Positions 55,652 to 63,951 of a stretch of DNA of 64,000 bases are shown here, piece by piece. The stretch covers positions 10,944 through 74,943 of the forward strand of contig JAZNYL010000111.1 of the NCBI GenBank assembly GCA_045594445.1, written 5' to 3'. The position numbers and the translations under genes are program-made. The DNA is from SVQP01 sp045594445. GTDB lineage: Bacteria > Bacillota > Clostridia > Oscillospirales > CAG-272. The stretch's first letter is position 1, and every line of letters begins with the position of its first letter. Under the pieces are notes generated by a model that was not told where the DNA came from, searched no databases, and was given only the letters and a program-made list of their open reading frames with translations.

Positions 55652-57037
55652 TTACGCGTTCACTTCCCTGCCTGTGATCTTATCTGCGACGTAAATGCCC
55701 ATGGCGCCGCTCTGCGACAAGCCTCTGGTAATGCCGCTGCCGTCACCGATCAGGTATACGCCGTCCATGATCTCAAAGTTCTCGTTATGTCTGGGTCTGA
55801 TCGAATAGTACTTATTCTCACAGCCGTACAGCAGCGTGTCGTCGTTTGCACAGCCGGGCGCAACCTTATCCAGCGCATAAATCGTCTCGATAATGTTGGT
55901 CAGTGCTCTGTAAGGCATCACCACGCTCAAATCTCCCGGGAATGCCTGCAGCGTCGGTCTGACCGTGCTCTGCGACAGTCTGTGCGCGTTGGTTCTTCTG
56001 CCTCTGATCAGGTCACCGAATCTCTGCACCATGATGTTGCCCTCTGCTGCAAAGTTGGTGTTTCTTGCAATGTTCTCGGCATACTCGGTGGGCTTTTGGA
56101 AGTCGCCGTCAAAGTGAATGGACGACAAAATTGCAAAGTTGCAGTTATCGGTCTTCTTCTCGGGCTGCGCGTACGAGTGGCCGTTTGCGGTAATCACGCC
56201 GTGGTTATTCTCTGCCGATACAAGCCCGCCCTGATTGAAGCAGAACATTCTGGTTCTGTCCTCAAACGTCTTGGTGCGGTACAGAATCTTGGGCTCGTAG
56301 ATCTGCGACGAGAATTCGCGCCAGATAATGTCCTTCATTTCCACGCGCACGCCGATGTCCACCGAATTGGAATCCATACGGATGCCAAACTTCTTGCAGG
56401 TGCGGATCACGAAATCCGAGCCGCTGCGGCCTGTGGAAATCACGATTCTGGCAGCCTGCAGCACCTCTGCCTCACCGCTGCCTCTTTTTTGTGTAACGGC
56501 ATAGCAACCGTCCTGTTTGTCAATCTCAAGCACCTCTGTCAGGTCTCTCATCTCCACGCCCTTTTCCTCAAGCGCATCGATCAGGCTCTGCATGGTGGCA
56601 AAGTTCTTGTCCGTTCCAAGATGGCGCACATTCATGTCCAAAAGTCGCAAATTGTTCTGCAGACACTTCAGCTTGAGCTCCTCGTTGGAATGGTACATGG
56701 GCGGATAATCATCGGCAAATTGCTCCAGAATGCTATCCACCTGGTTGATATAGTACATAGCAAGGTCTTCTCCAAGCTCCTCGCCCATCGTGCCGCCGTA
56801 TGCGGTACCCAAATTGAATTTACCGTCCGAAAATGCACCTGCACCGGCATATCCGCTGGTAATGCTGCACACCTTGCAGTGAATGCACTTCTGGTTCTTT
56901 CCTGCGGGGCAATGACGCTTGGACAGAGAAAGTCCCTTCTCAATTATTACGATTTTCTGTTCGGGATTGTTGACGATTGCACGGTATGCAGCCATCAGGC
57001 CACCGATGCCACCGCCGATTATTGCTATATCATACAT
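55652..57037 (-). CDS. FAD-dependent dehydrogenase (COG2509-like) with Cys cluster
   Basis: The 461-residue flavoprotein has the N-terminal FAD loop DIAIIGGGIGGLMAAYRA (about 3-20), IEKGLSLSKRHCPAGKNQKCIHCKVC (about 32-57; four Cys, possibly binding Fe-S), SGYAGAGAFSDGKFNLG (about 61-77), RIVISTGRSGSDFVI and the C-terminal GVYLIGDGSGITRGLSQSGAMGIYVAD (about 425-451). It fits the uncharacterised NAD(FAD)-dependent dehydrogenases of COG2509. I chose the ATG at 57037 because GGAG lies 9 bases upstream; a TTG five codons earlier overlaps that site. It lies 80 bases after rplQ and past a terminator. Confidence 0.85.
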   Translation of the reverse strand: MYDIAIIGGGIGGLMAAYRAIVNNPEQKIVIIEKGLSLSKRHCPAGKNQKCIHCKVCSITSGYAGAGAFSDGKFNLGTAYGGTMGEELGEDLAMYYINQVDSILEQFADDYPPMYHSNEELKLKCLQNNLRLLDMNVRHLGTDKNFATMQSLIDALEEKGVEMRDLTEVLEIDKQDGCYAVTQKRGSGEAEVLQAARIVISTGRSGSDFVIRTCKKFGIRMDSNSVDIGVRVEMKDIIWREFSSQIYEPKILYRTKTFEDRTRMFCFNQGGLVSAENNHGVITANGHSYAQPEKKTDNCNFAILSSIHFDGDFQKPTEYAENIARNTNFAAEGNIMVQRFGDLIRGRRTNAHRLSQSTVRPTLQAFPGDLSVVMPYRALTNIIETIYALDKVAPGCANDDTLLYGCENKYYSIRPRHNENFEIMDGVYLIGDGSGITRGLSQSGAMGIYVADKITGREVNA

Positions 57038-57077
57038 GGTTGTATTCTCCAAAATAAAAATCTGTAAGCGCGAAAAT

Positions 57078-57102
57078 ACGGGGCGGTCATTGGCCGCCCC
57101 GT
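57078..57102 (-). terminator. Terminator of the ribosomal protein operon
   Basis: A 9-bp GC stem (ACGGGGCGG/CCGCCCCGT) with 7-base loop, followed by ATTTTCG on the minus strand, just after rplQ. Confidence 0.85.
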
Positions 57103-57117
57103 GTGTTGATTAACGGA

Positions 57118-57465
57118 TTAATCCTTAATCAGGGTGATGATCGCCATCTCTGCTGCGTCGCCGCGGCGAGGGCCGGTCTTCAGAATTCTGGTGTAACCAC
57201 CGTTACGATCTGCATACGCAGGAGCGATTTCGCTGAACAGCTTGGTTACAACGTCCTCCTTGGTAATGTATGCCAGAGCCGCACGACGGCTTGCAAGTGT
57301 ATTCTTCTTTCCCAGTGTGATCATCTTCTCTGCAACGGAACGGACTTCCTTTGCTCTTGCGAGCGTGGTCTCTACCTGGCCGTTCTCAAGCAGCAGGGTG
57401 ACCATACCGCGAAGCATAGCTTTTCTATGATCGGTCGTTCTGCCGAGTTTTCTGGATGCGGGCAT
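57118..57465 (-). CDS. rplQ: 50S ribosomal protein L17
   Basis: The 115-residue protein starts MPASRKLGRTTDHRKAMLRGMVTLLL (about 1-26, family signature), has ETTLARAKEVRSVAEKMITLGKK and ends GDAAEMAIITLIKD. Length is normal for the short bacterial form. It sits last in the alpha operon after rpoA. Cytoplasmic, large-subunit assembly. Confidence 0.97.
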   Translation of the reverse strand: MPASRKLGRTTDHRKAMLRGMVTLLLENGQVETTLARAKEVRSVAEKMITLGKKNTLASRRAALAYITKEDVVTKLFSEIAPAYADRNGGYTRILKTGPRRGDAAEMAIITLIKD

Positions 57466-57519
57466 TGTTTTATCCCTCCTTCTGCTAAACTACTTATACA
57501 ATGATTTGCTGCTTTTGGC

Positions 57520-58494
57520 TTATTCTTCTTCTCTCTTGAGATCAAGCCCCAGGGAGTGCAGCTTCTGGATAACTTCTTCAAGCGATTTCTTACCAAGGTT
57601 ACGGACTCTGATCATCTCTTCCTCGGTACGGTTGGTCAAATCTTCAACGGTATCAATGCCTGCACGCTTCAAGCAGTTGAAGCTACGTACAGACATGTCA
57701 AGCTCCTCAATGGTCATCTCAAGGACTTTTTCCTTCTTGGTCTCTTCTCTCTCGACCATAATCTCTGCCTTCTTTGCTTCATCAGACAAATCCACAAACA
57801 GGTTGAGATGCTCGTTGAGAATCTTGGCACCGAGCGAAATCGCTTCCTTGGCGGTGATCGTACCGTTGGTCAGGACGTTGAGCGTGAGCTTATCGTAGTC
57901 GGTGTTGTTACCAACTCTGGTGCTCTCGGTCTCATAGCTTACCTGATAAACGGGGGTGTAAATCGAATCGGTGTAAATCGTTCCGATGGGAGCGGAAGTG
58001 TTCATGCCCAGCATCTCGCTGTGCAGCTGCTTGTTGCGCTCCTGGGAAACGTAGCCTCTGCCGCTGCCAAAGGTCAATTCCATGTAGAATCTCTCGTTGG
58101 ATGCAACAGTTGCCAGATGATGGTCGGGATTCAGAATTTCAATGTCGGAATCCTGCTTGATGTCACCTGCGGTGACAATGTGCTCGCCCGCAACGTCAAT
58201 GATCACGGTCTTGGGACCGGAGCAATACAGCTTTGCGGTGATTCCCTTTACATTGAGAACGATTTCCGTAATATCTTCTTTTACGCCCTTAATGGTTCCG
58301 AACTCATGCTGTGCGCCGTCAATCTTGATGTTGGTGACTGCAACGCCGGGCAGAGAGCTAAGCAGTACTCTGCGCAGGGAGTTACCCAGCGTGGTGCCGA
58401 AACCTCTTTCCAAAGGTTCAACGATAAATGTTCCGCTTTTTCCGTCTTCGCTTTCGTCGACGGTGAAAATATTAGGCTTTTCAATCTCAATCAT
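57520..58494 (-). CDS. rpoA: RNA polymerase alpha subunit
   Basis: The 324-residue subunit has the assembly domain (about 1-235: FIVEPLERGFGTTLGNSLRRVLLSSLPG at about 24-51, the beta-contacting block) and the C-terminal domain (about 255-315: LDMSVRSFNCLKRAGIDTVEDLTNRTEEEMIRVRNLGKKSLEEV), which binds UP elements and activators. Standard place between rpsD and rplQ. Confidence 0.98.
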   Translation of the reverse strand: MIEIEKPNIFTVDESEDGKSGTFIVEPLERGFGTTLGNSLRRVLLSSLPGVAVTNIKIDGAQHEFGTIKGVKEDITEIVLNVKGITAKLYCSGPKTVIIDVAGEHIVTAGDIKQDSDIEILNPDHHLATVASNERFYMELTFGSGRGYVSQERNKQLHSEMLGMNTSAPIGTIYTDSIYTPVYQVSYETESTRVGNNTDYDKLTLNVLTNGTITAKEAISLGAKILNEHLNLFVDLSDEAKKAEIMVEREETKKEKVLEMTIEELDMSVRSFNCLKRAGIDTVEDLTNRTEEEMIRVRNLGKKSLEEVIQKLHSLGLDLKREEE

Positions 58495-58610
58495 TCCAAA
58501 TAATTCCTCCTCATAAAATTTTGAAAGTATACCTTTTTACACGGATATACCCGCGTTGATTTGCGCAAATTCCACCATACTGTGCGCTTGCGCAAAAAGC
58601 AACGACAGTA

Positions 58611-59231
58611 TTACTTGGAATAGAGCTCGACGATCAGCTGCTCGTTGAAGTCGAAGTCGATGTCTTCTCTTGCGGGAAGAGCAACAACCTTACCGCAAAG
58701 GTTTGCAGCGTCGGTTTCCAGCCACTTGGGAACGATTACGTTCTTTTCGGTCATAGCCTTGAACTTGTCGGAAGAACGGCTTGCTTCCTTCACAGCGATC
58801 ACGTCGCCTGCCTTAACGATCAGAGAAGGAATGTTAACCTTCTTGCCGTTTACGGTGAAGTGTGCGTGCAGAACGAGCTGACGAGCATCTCTACGAGACT
58901 CTGCAAAGCCCAGTCTGTAAACAACGTTGTCAAGTCTTCTTTCCAGCAGAAGCAGCAGGTTTTCGCCGGTCATGCCTTCCTTGCGAGCTGCCTCATCATA
59001 GTAGTTCTTGAACTGCTTCTCAAGAACACCGTAGTATCTCTTGGTTGTCTGCTTTTCGCGGAGCTGCAGACCGTACTCTCTCATCTTCTTCTTTGCTGCA
59101 CCGTGCTGACCGGGAGCGGTTGCTCTGCGATCCAGAGCGCACTTGCCGGAAAGGCAGCGGTCGCCCTTCAGATAAAGCTTCTTGCCCTCTCTGCGGCACA
59201 GCTTACATGCAGGACCTGTATATCTTGCCAT
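58611..59231 (-). CDS. rpsD: 30S ribosomal protein S4
   Basis: The 206-residue protein begins ARYTGPACKLCRREG and has C-x2-C (about 9-12) and C-x4-C (about 26-31), giving the zinc-binding form of S4. The S4 RNA-binding domain (about 95-160) has RLDNVVYRLGFAESRRDARQLVLHAHFTVNG. S4 nucleates 16S assembly and in many bacteria represses its own operon; no leader site was examined here. Confidence 0.97.
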   Translation of the reverse strand: MARYTGPACKLCRREGKKLYLKGDRCLSGKCALDRRATAPGQHGAAKKKMREYGLQLREKQTTKRYYGVLEKQFKNYYDEAARKEGMTGENLLLLLERRLDNVVYRLGFAESRRDARQLVLHAHFTVNGKKVNIPSLIVKAGDVIAVKEASRSSDKFKAMTEKNVIVPKWLETDAANLCGKVVALPAREDIDFDFNEQLIVELYSK

Positions 59232-59255
59232 AATTGCGTTACCTCCTGTGAAAAA

Positions 59256-59654
59256 TTAAACGCGTCTGCGCTTGGGCGGTCTGCAACCGTTGTGGGGGAT
59301 AGGAGTTACGTCTCTGATCAGAGTGATCTGGAGACCAACTGCTTCCAGTGCACGGATTGCGGATTCACGTCCCGAACCGGGGCCCTTTACATACACCTCT
59401 ACGCTCTTCAGACCCTGATCGATCGCTGCCTTAGCTGCGGTCTCAGATGCGGACTGAGCTGCGAAGGGGGTGGACTTTCTGGAACCCTTGAAGCCGAGTT
59501 CACCGGCGGATGCCCAGGAAATGGCATTACCGTTGACATCGGTGATGGTTACAATAGTGTTATTGAAGGTTGCCTGAATATGAACAACGCCCTTTTCGAT
59601 ATTCTTTTTCTCGCGGCGTCTCTTAATGACCTTCTTTGCAGCAACTTTTGCCAT
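59256..59654 (-). CDS. rpsK: 30S ribosomal protein S11
   Basis: The 132-residue protein has GVVHIQATFNNTIVTITDVNGNAISWASAGELGFKGSRKSTPFAAQ (about 21-66) and the C-terminal signature RDVTPIPHNGCRPPKRRRV. It forms the platform of the small subunit. Normal length; gap of 16 bases from rpsM. Confidence 0.98.
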   Translation of the reverse strand: MAKVAAKKVIKRRREKKNIEKGVVHIQATFNNTIVTITDVNGNAISWASAGELGFKGSRKSTPFAAQSASETAAKAAIDQGLKSVEVYVKGPGSGRESAIRALEAVGLQITLIRDVTPIPHNGCRPPKRRRV

Positions 59655-59670
59655 ATTCTATGCCACTCCT

Positions 59671-60039
59671 TTACTTCTTCTTGTTCGCAATGGTCTTTGC
59701 GGGACCTTTTCTGGTTCTTGCGTTAGTCTTGGTTCTCTGTCCTCTTACGGGCAAGCCCTTTCTGTGTCTGACACCGCGGTAGCAGTTGATTTCTACCATG
59801 TTCTTGATGTTCATGGCAACTTCACGACGAAGGTCACCCTCTACAGTGTAGAAGTTTTCGATTTCGTCACGCAGCTTTGCAATGTCTTCCTCGGTCAGAT
59901 CCTTTGCGCGGATTGCGGGATCAATGCCGGTCTTTGTGAGGATATCTGTTGCGCTCTTACGACCAATACCGTAAATGTAGGTAAGGGCGATATCTACGCG
60001 CTTGTTGTTGGGAATATCAACACCAGCTATACGAGCCAT
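59671..60039 (-). CDS. rpsM: 30S ribosomal protein S13
   Basis: The 122-residue protein starts MARIAGVDIPNNKRVDIALTYIYGIG, has a helical middle, and ends with CYRGVRHRKGLPVRGQRTKTNARTRKGPAKT, the family signature. It contacts the head of the small subunit and the P-site tRNA. Confidence 0.98.
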   Translation of the reverse strand: MARIAGVDIPNNKRVDIALTYIYGIGRKSATDILTKTGIDPAIRAKDLTEEDIAKLRDEIENFYTVEGDLRREVAMNIKNMVEINCYRGVRHRKGLPVRGQRTKTNARTRKGPAKTIANKKK

Positions 60040-60092
60040 TCTTGTTCACCTCTTTGTTTGGTTTAGTTGTTTGTTTGTCGTGGTTCTCGAGA

Positions 60093-60206
60093 TTAACCCT
60101 GCTTCTGCTTGTGCTTGGGGTTCTCGCAGATGACCATGACTTTACCTTTTCTCTTGATGATCTTGCACTTTTCGCAGATCTTCTTAACGGACGGTTTAAC
60201 CTTCAT
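60093..60206 (-). CDS. rpmJ: 50S ribosomal protein L36
   Basis: The 37-residue protein (MKVKPSVKKICEKCKIIKRK start) carries the zinc site C-x2-C-x12-C-x4-H: Cys11, Cys14, Cys27 and His32. It sits between infA and rpsM, as is usual. The C+ form suggests that zinc is not normally scarce for this organism. Confidence 0.97.
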   Translation of the reverse strand: MKVKPSVKKICEKCKIIKRKGKVMVICENPKHKQKQG

Positions 60207-60247
60207 TACGTTATACCATGCCTTTCTTTCGAGTTATTCGTAAAATC

Positions 60248-60466
60248 TTATTTTGCGCGCCATGTGATGCGGCCCTTGTCCAGGTCGTATACCGAAACCT
60301 CGACGGTTACCTTATCACCGGGCAGAATTCTGATATAGTTCATACGAAGCTTACCGGAAATATGCGCCTTGACGATATGTCCGTTGGGCAGCTTCACTTT
60401 GAAGTTTGCGTTGGGCATTGCTTCTACCACAACACCTTCAAATTCAATAACATCGTCCTTCGACAG
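60248..60466 (-). CDS. infA: Translation initiation factor IF-1 with CTG start codon
   Basis: IF-1 blocks the ribosomal A site during initiation. Starting at CTG (60464-60466) gives exactly 72 residues, the standard length, reading M-S-K-D-D-V-I-E-F-E-G-V-V, which matches the universal IF-1 N-terminus. The S1/OB fold follows (NGHIVKAHISGKLRMNYIRILPGDKVTVEVS). AAGGAGGG lies 7 bases before the CTG. The adjacent ATT would add one residue. The first in-frame ATG or GTG lies 12 or more codons inside the first beta strand and would truncate the fold. So translation probably starts at a non-canonical codon. Confidence 0.9.
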   Translation of the reverse strand: MSKDDVIEFEGVVVEAMPNANFKVKLPNGHIVKAHISGKLRMNYIRILPGDKVTVEVSVYDLDKGRITWRAK

Positions 60467-60513
60467 AATAATCCCTCCTTACTTGCTTGTAACTGTCTGC
60501 ATAAAACTTGTAA

Positions 60514-61275
60514 TTAAAATTCAGAGTCGATCAGCGTCAGATTCAGCACGCCTTCATCGGTCATTGCCACCGTGTTTTCGTAGTGTGCCGACAGTCTTCT
60601 GTCAGCCGTTACTACCGTCCAGCCGTCGGCCAGCTCTCTGACCTCAAAGGTACCTGCGTTGACCATCGGTTCGATGGCCAGCACCATACCCGAGCAGATG
60701 CGTACGCCGCGTCCGGGGGTTCCGTAGTTGGGTACGTCGGGAGCTTCGTGCACTTCTTTGCCGATGCCGTGGCCGATATACTTACGTACGGTGGAAAATC
60801 CGTTTGCTTTGACGTGCGTGTCGATCGCGGAGCCGATGTCGCCAAGGCGATTGCCCTGCTGCATCTGTGCAACGCCTGCAAAGAAGCTCTCTCTTGTGAC
60901 CTTGATCAGCTTGAGTGCCTCGTCGCTTACCTTTCCTACCGGAATGGTTCTTGCGCTGTCTCCGTGATAGCCCTTGTAATGTGCACCAAGGTCGATCTTG
61001 ACGATGTCGCCCTCGCGCAAAATTCTCTTCTTGGAAGGAATGCCGTGGATGACCTCATCATTGATGCTGATGCACGCGCTTCCGGGAAAGCCGTACAGCC
61101 CCAGGAAGGAGGGCTTAGCACCCGATTTCTCGATATACTGTCTGATGACTCGGTCGAGCTCGTAGGTGCTGACACCTTCGCGGACGTGCTCACGGGCTAC
61201 AAGCAAAGCCTCGCCCGTGATACGACCCGCTTCTTTCATGGCCTTGATCTGAGCTGCATTTTTGAGCTGTATCAT
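60514..61275 (-). CDS. map: Type I methionine aminopeptidase
   Basis: Map removes the initiator methionine from nascent proteins. The 253-residue enzyme shows all metal ligands: Asp pair in KIDLGAHYKGYHGDSARTI (about 93-111), His in YIGHGIGKEVHEAPDVPNYG (about 166-185), Glu in MVLAIEPMVNAG (about 198-209) and Glu in SAHYENTVAMTDEG (about 228-241). There is no N-terminal zinc-finger extension. It lies between adk and infA as in many Firmicutes. Confidence 0.97.
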   Translation of the reverse strand: MIQLKNAAQIKAMKEAGRITGEALLVAREHVREGVSTYELDRVIRQYIEKSGAKPSFLGLYGFPGSACISINDEVIHGIPSKKRILREGDIVKIDLGAHYKGYHGDSARTIPVGKVSDEALKLIKVTRESFFAGVAQMQQGNRLGDIGSAIDTHVKANGFSTVRKYIGHGIGKEVHEAPDVPNYGTPGRGVRICSGMVLAIEPMVNAGTFEVRELADGWTVVTADRRLSAHYENTVAMTDEGVLNLTLIDSEF

Positions 61276-61299
61276 ACGATACCTCAGATCAACCGTGCG

Positions 61300-61938
61300 T
61301 TACGCCTCAAACTTTTCCAGTGCCTTGAATACCAGGGCGGTCGTATCAGCGACCTCTTCCTGGCCTTCTACGGTCAGAAGGATTCCCTTCTGTGCGTAGA
61401 ATTCCTTCAACGGCTCGGTTTGAGCGTGGAACGTCTTCAGTCTGTTAATTACGGTTTCTGCTGCGTCGTCCGCTCTGGTATAAAGAGCAGCGCCGCACTT
61501 GTCACAAACGTCAGCAGTCTTAGGCGGAATATATACGACGTGGTAGGAAGCACCGCAAGAGCAAACTCTGCGTCCGCTCATACGCTCGACGATCTTCTCG
61601 TCGGCAACCTCGATGCTCAGTACTGCGTCGATACGGACCCCCATATCCTCCAGAGCCTGAGCCTGGGGAATGGAACGGGGGAAGCCGTCCAGGATAAATC
61701 CGTTCTTACATGCGTCTGTCGAAAGATATTCCTTGATAATACCAATGACAACCTCATCGGGGACCAGCTTGCCGGCCTCAACGTAGCTCTTGGCAGAGAG
61801 ACCAAGCTCGGTTCCCGCTTTCATTGCACCGCGCAGAATGTCGCCGGTTGCAATTGCAGGGATATTGAATTTCTCCGAAATTCTCGCGGATTGGGTACCT
61901 TTACCCGCACCGGGAGCGCCCATTAAAATCAAATTCAT
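61300..61938 (-). CDS. adk: Adenylate kinase
   Basis: Adk interconverts ATP, ADP and AMP. The 212-residue enzyme has the P-loop ILMGAPGAGKGTQSARI (about 4-20), ATGDILRGAMKAGTELG (about 31-47), GFILDGFPRSIPQAQAL (about 79-95) and a zinc-type lid (CSCGASYHV.. and CDKCG, about 126-148). Leucine codons are mainly CTG here, unlike the genes beyond 62300. Confidence 0.97.
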   Translation of the reverse strand: MNLILMGAPGAGKGTQSARISEKFNIPAIATGDILRGAMKAGTELGLSAKSYVEAGKLVPDEVVIGIIKEYLSTDACKNGFILDGFPRSIPQAQALEDMGVRIDAVLSIEVADEKIVERMSGRRVCSCGASYHVVYIPPKTADVCDKCGAALYTRADDAAETVINRLKTFHAQTEPLKEFYAQKGILLTVEGQEEVADTTALVFKALEKFEA

Positions 61939-61966
61939 GTTGTTCCTCCGGTGTTATGCCGTGTGA

Positions 61967-63298
61967 TCAATCAAGGAAGCCCTTGTAATTTCTAAGGGTG
62001 ATCTGAGCCTCAAGCTCACGAACAGTTTCCAGTGCAACACCGACAACGATCAGCAGCGAGGAGCCACCGAACGCAAGCTCGGACATAGAAGCCGCAGCGT
62101 TGACGTCGATCAGGTTGACGATGATGGTGATCAACAGGGGGAGACCCGAGATCACGCACAGGAACAAGCCGCCGATCAGGGTGACTCTGTTCAGGATCTT
62201 CTTAATATAGTCGATGGTAGGCTTGCCGGGACGAATGCCGGGAATCGAACCACCGTTGTTTCTGATATTATTTGCTACCTCAACAGGGTTGAAGGAGATC
62301 ATAATATAGAAGTAAGCAAATGCTACGAGAAGGATTATGAAGAGTACTATATACAAAGGCTTTGTGTTAGCGAATATGTTAACTACTGCGTTCCAGAAGC
62401 CACTCTTTCCGTCCATATTTGCAAAGCTTGCAATGGTTGCGGGAATAGTAACTATAGCGTTAGCAAAGATTACGGGCATAACGCCGGACATATTCAGCTT
62501 GAGAGGAAGGTTGGAGGACTGACCGCCGTACATCTTGCGTCCTACAACTCTCTTTGCATACTGTACGGGAATGCGGCGCTCGGAATTTGTGAACCAAATA
62601 ATGAAGAATACCGCTGCGAGTACAATAGCGAGGATAACGATGCACCAAAGAATCCACCAGGGATTGAACTTGTTGCCGTCGTATATCTTCTGGATAAATC
62701 CGATAACTCCATTCGGGAGACCGGAGATAATACCTGCGAAAAGGATGATGGAGATACCGTTTCCGATACCGTGATCATTGATCTTTTCAGCCATCCACAT
62801 AACTATGGATGCACCTGCGCAGTACGTAGCAACCATTACGATAACCTGGAATACGTAATTCTTGGAGGTATCAATGGTCGTCATACCTGCGTTGATAACG
62901 TACAGCGAATAACCGATAGATGTAATTATCGCGAGACCGATAGTTACAACTCTTGTGAGAGCGGAGATCTTCTTTCTTCCCTCCTCGCCTTCCTTAGACC
63001 ACTGCTCGAGCTTAGGAATAACGATTGTAAGAAGCTGGATTACGATCGAAGACGTAATGTAAGGAGATACGCCGAGAGCAAACAAGGTTGCCTGCGCGAA
63101 CGCACCACCCGAAAGAAGATTCATAAATCCGAAAATAGATCCGGAGTTGAGTGCCTCAAAGTATGCAACTGCATCAGGGCTTATCCACGGAACCATAATA
63201 GAAGCTCCGAGACGGTAGATCATTATAATAAGAAGAGTAAAGAGGAGTTTCGTTTTGAGCTCGGGAGTATTCCAAGCGTTTTTGAACGTCTTAAACAT
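61967..63298 (-). CDS. secY: Preprotein translocase channel subunit SecY
   Basis: SecY forms the protein-conducting channel. The 443-residue protein has ten membrane helices, the plug region after helix 1 (MVPWISPDAVAYF), GGAFAQATLFALGVSPYITSSIVIQLL (about 64-90), the cytosolic loop NSERRIPVQYAKRVVGRKMYGGQSSNLPLKLN (about 236-267) and FNPVEVANNIRNNGGSIPGIRPG (about 337-359). Codon use is split: the 5' three quarters use CTC/CTT for Leu and some ATA for Ile, while the last quarter (61967 to about 62260) uses mainly CTG and ATC like adk and map. The reading frame is intact across the change. Confidence 0.97.
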   Translation of the reverse strand: MFKTFKNAWNTPELKTKLLFTLLIIMIYRLGASIMVPWISPDAVAYFEALNSGSIFGFMNLLSGGAFAQATLFALGVSPYITSSIVIQLLTIVIPKLEQWSKEGEEGRKKISALTRVVTIGLAIITSIGYSLYVINAGMTTIDTSKNYVFQVIVMVATYCAGASIVMWMAEKINDHGIGNGISIILFAGIISGLPNGVIGFIQKIYDGNKFNPWWILWCIVILAIVLAAVFFIIWFTNSERRIPVQYAKRVVGRKMYGGQSSNLPLKLNMSGVMPVIFANAIVTIPATIASFANMDGKSGFWNAVVNIFANTKPLYIVLFIILLVAFAYFYIMISFNPVEVANNIRNNGGSIPGIRPGKPTIDYIKKILNRVTLIGGLFLCVISGLPLLITIIVNLIDVNAAASMSELAFGGSSLLIVVGVALETVRELEAQITLRNYKGFLD

Positions 63299-63300
63299 CC

Positions 63301-63741
63301 TTATACCTCCTCTGCCTGTCCACCTGCTGCTGTTATCTTTTCCTTAGCTGTTGCCGAAAAGACGGTTGCTTTAACAGTTATTTTCTTTGTGAGCTCACCG
63401 TTGCCGAGGACCTTAAGACCGTCCATAGGCTTGCGGATGATTCTCTCTGCGAGAAGAGTGTTGATATCAACAACTGCTCCGTCCTCAAACTTGTTAAGGT
63501 CGCATACGTTAACTATCGCATAATTTGTAGCGAAATGATTCTTAAAGCCTCTCTTGGGAAGCTTTCTGTAAAGAGGAAGCTGACCTCCCTCAAAGCCGGG
63601 TCTTACACCGCCGCCGGAACGTGCGTTCTGGCCCTTGTGACCCTTACCTGCTGTTTTGCCGTTACCTGAGCCTGCTCCTCTACCCTTTCTGTAGGGTGCC
63701 TTTGCGGAGCCTTCTGCGGGGCGAAGTTCGTTAAGTTTCAT
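63301..63741 (-). CDS. rplO: 50S ribosomal protein L15
   Basis: The 146-residue protein begins MKLNELRPAEGSAKAPYRKG, has GSGNGKTAGKGHKGQNARSGGGVRPGFEGGQLPLYRKLPKRGF (about 24-66) and ends in the conserved C-terminal domain. I chose the ATG at 63741, 9 bases after GGAGG; a TTG two codons upstream is too close to that site. All Leu codons I read are CTT or CTC. The stop is 2 bases before the secY start. Confidence 0.97.
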   Translation of the reverse strand: MKLNELRPAEGSAKAPYRKGRGAGSGNGKTAGKGHKGQNARSGGGVRPGFEGGQLPLYRKLPKRGFKNHFATNYAIVNVCDLNKFEDGAVVDINTLLAERIIRKPMDGLKVLGNGELTKKITVKATVFSATAKEKITAAGGQAEEV

Positions 63742-63757
63742 TCTCAATTACCTCCTA

Positions 63758-63937
63758 TTAAGCTTCTACAGTCTCAACTGCTACGAGGTGAGAGATTACT
63801 TTGATCTTGCCTGCAAGAACTGCGTCATCTGCGTGAACAATACTGTCACCGATCTTGTTAAGACCAAGGGACTTAGCTGTTGCCTTCTGGTTAGGCTTCG
63901 CGCAGATAAGACTCTTAATAAGTGTTACCTTCTTCAT
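63758..63937 (-). CDS. rpmD: 50S ribosomal protein L30
   Basis: The 59-residue protein (KKVTLIKSLICAKPNQKATAKSLGLNKIGDSIVH) matches the short bacterial L30 in length and motifs, with the terminal VISHLVAVE strand. It lies between rpsE and rplO as in the spc operon. GGAGC precedes the ATG. Leu codons are CTT or CTC. Confidence 0.96.
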   Translation of the reverse strand: MKKVTLIKSLICAKPNQKATAKSLGLNKIGDSIVHADDAVLAGKIKVISHLVAVETVEA

Positions 63938-63951
63938 CTTTCTGCTCCTCC

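Noticed and set aside
55177..55694. Frames within the 55.1-55.65 kb gap considered as small proteins.
   Set aside because: They are read-through of the R4 and R5 hairpins. Equivalent copies elsewhere do not preserve the frame.
60248..60430. IF-1 annotated from an internal GTG as a 60-residue protein.
   Set aside because: It would lose the first 12 residues and part of the first beta strand. The upstream sequence matches the conserved IF-1 N-terminus and has the only ribosome binding site.
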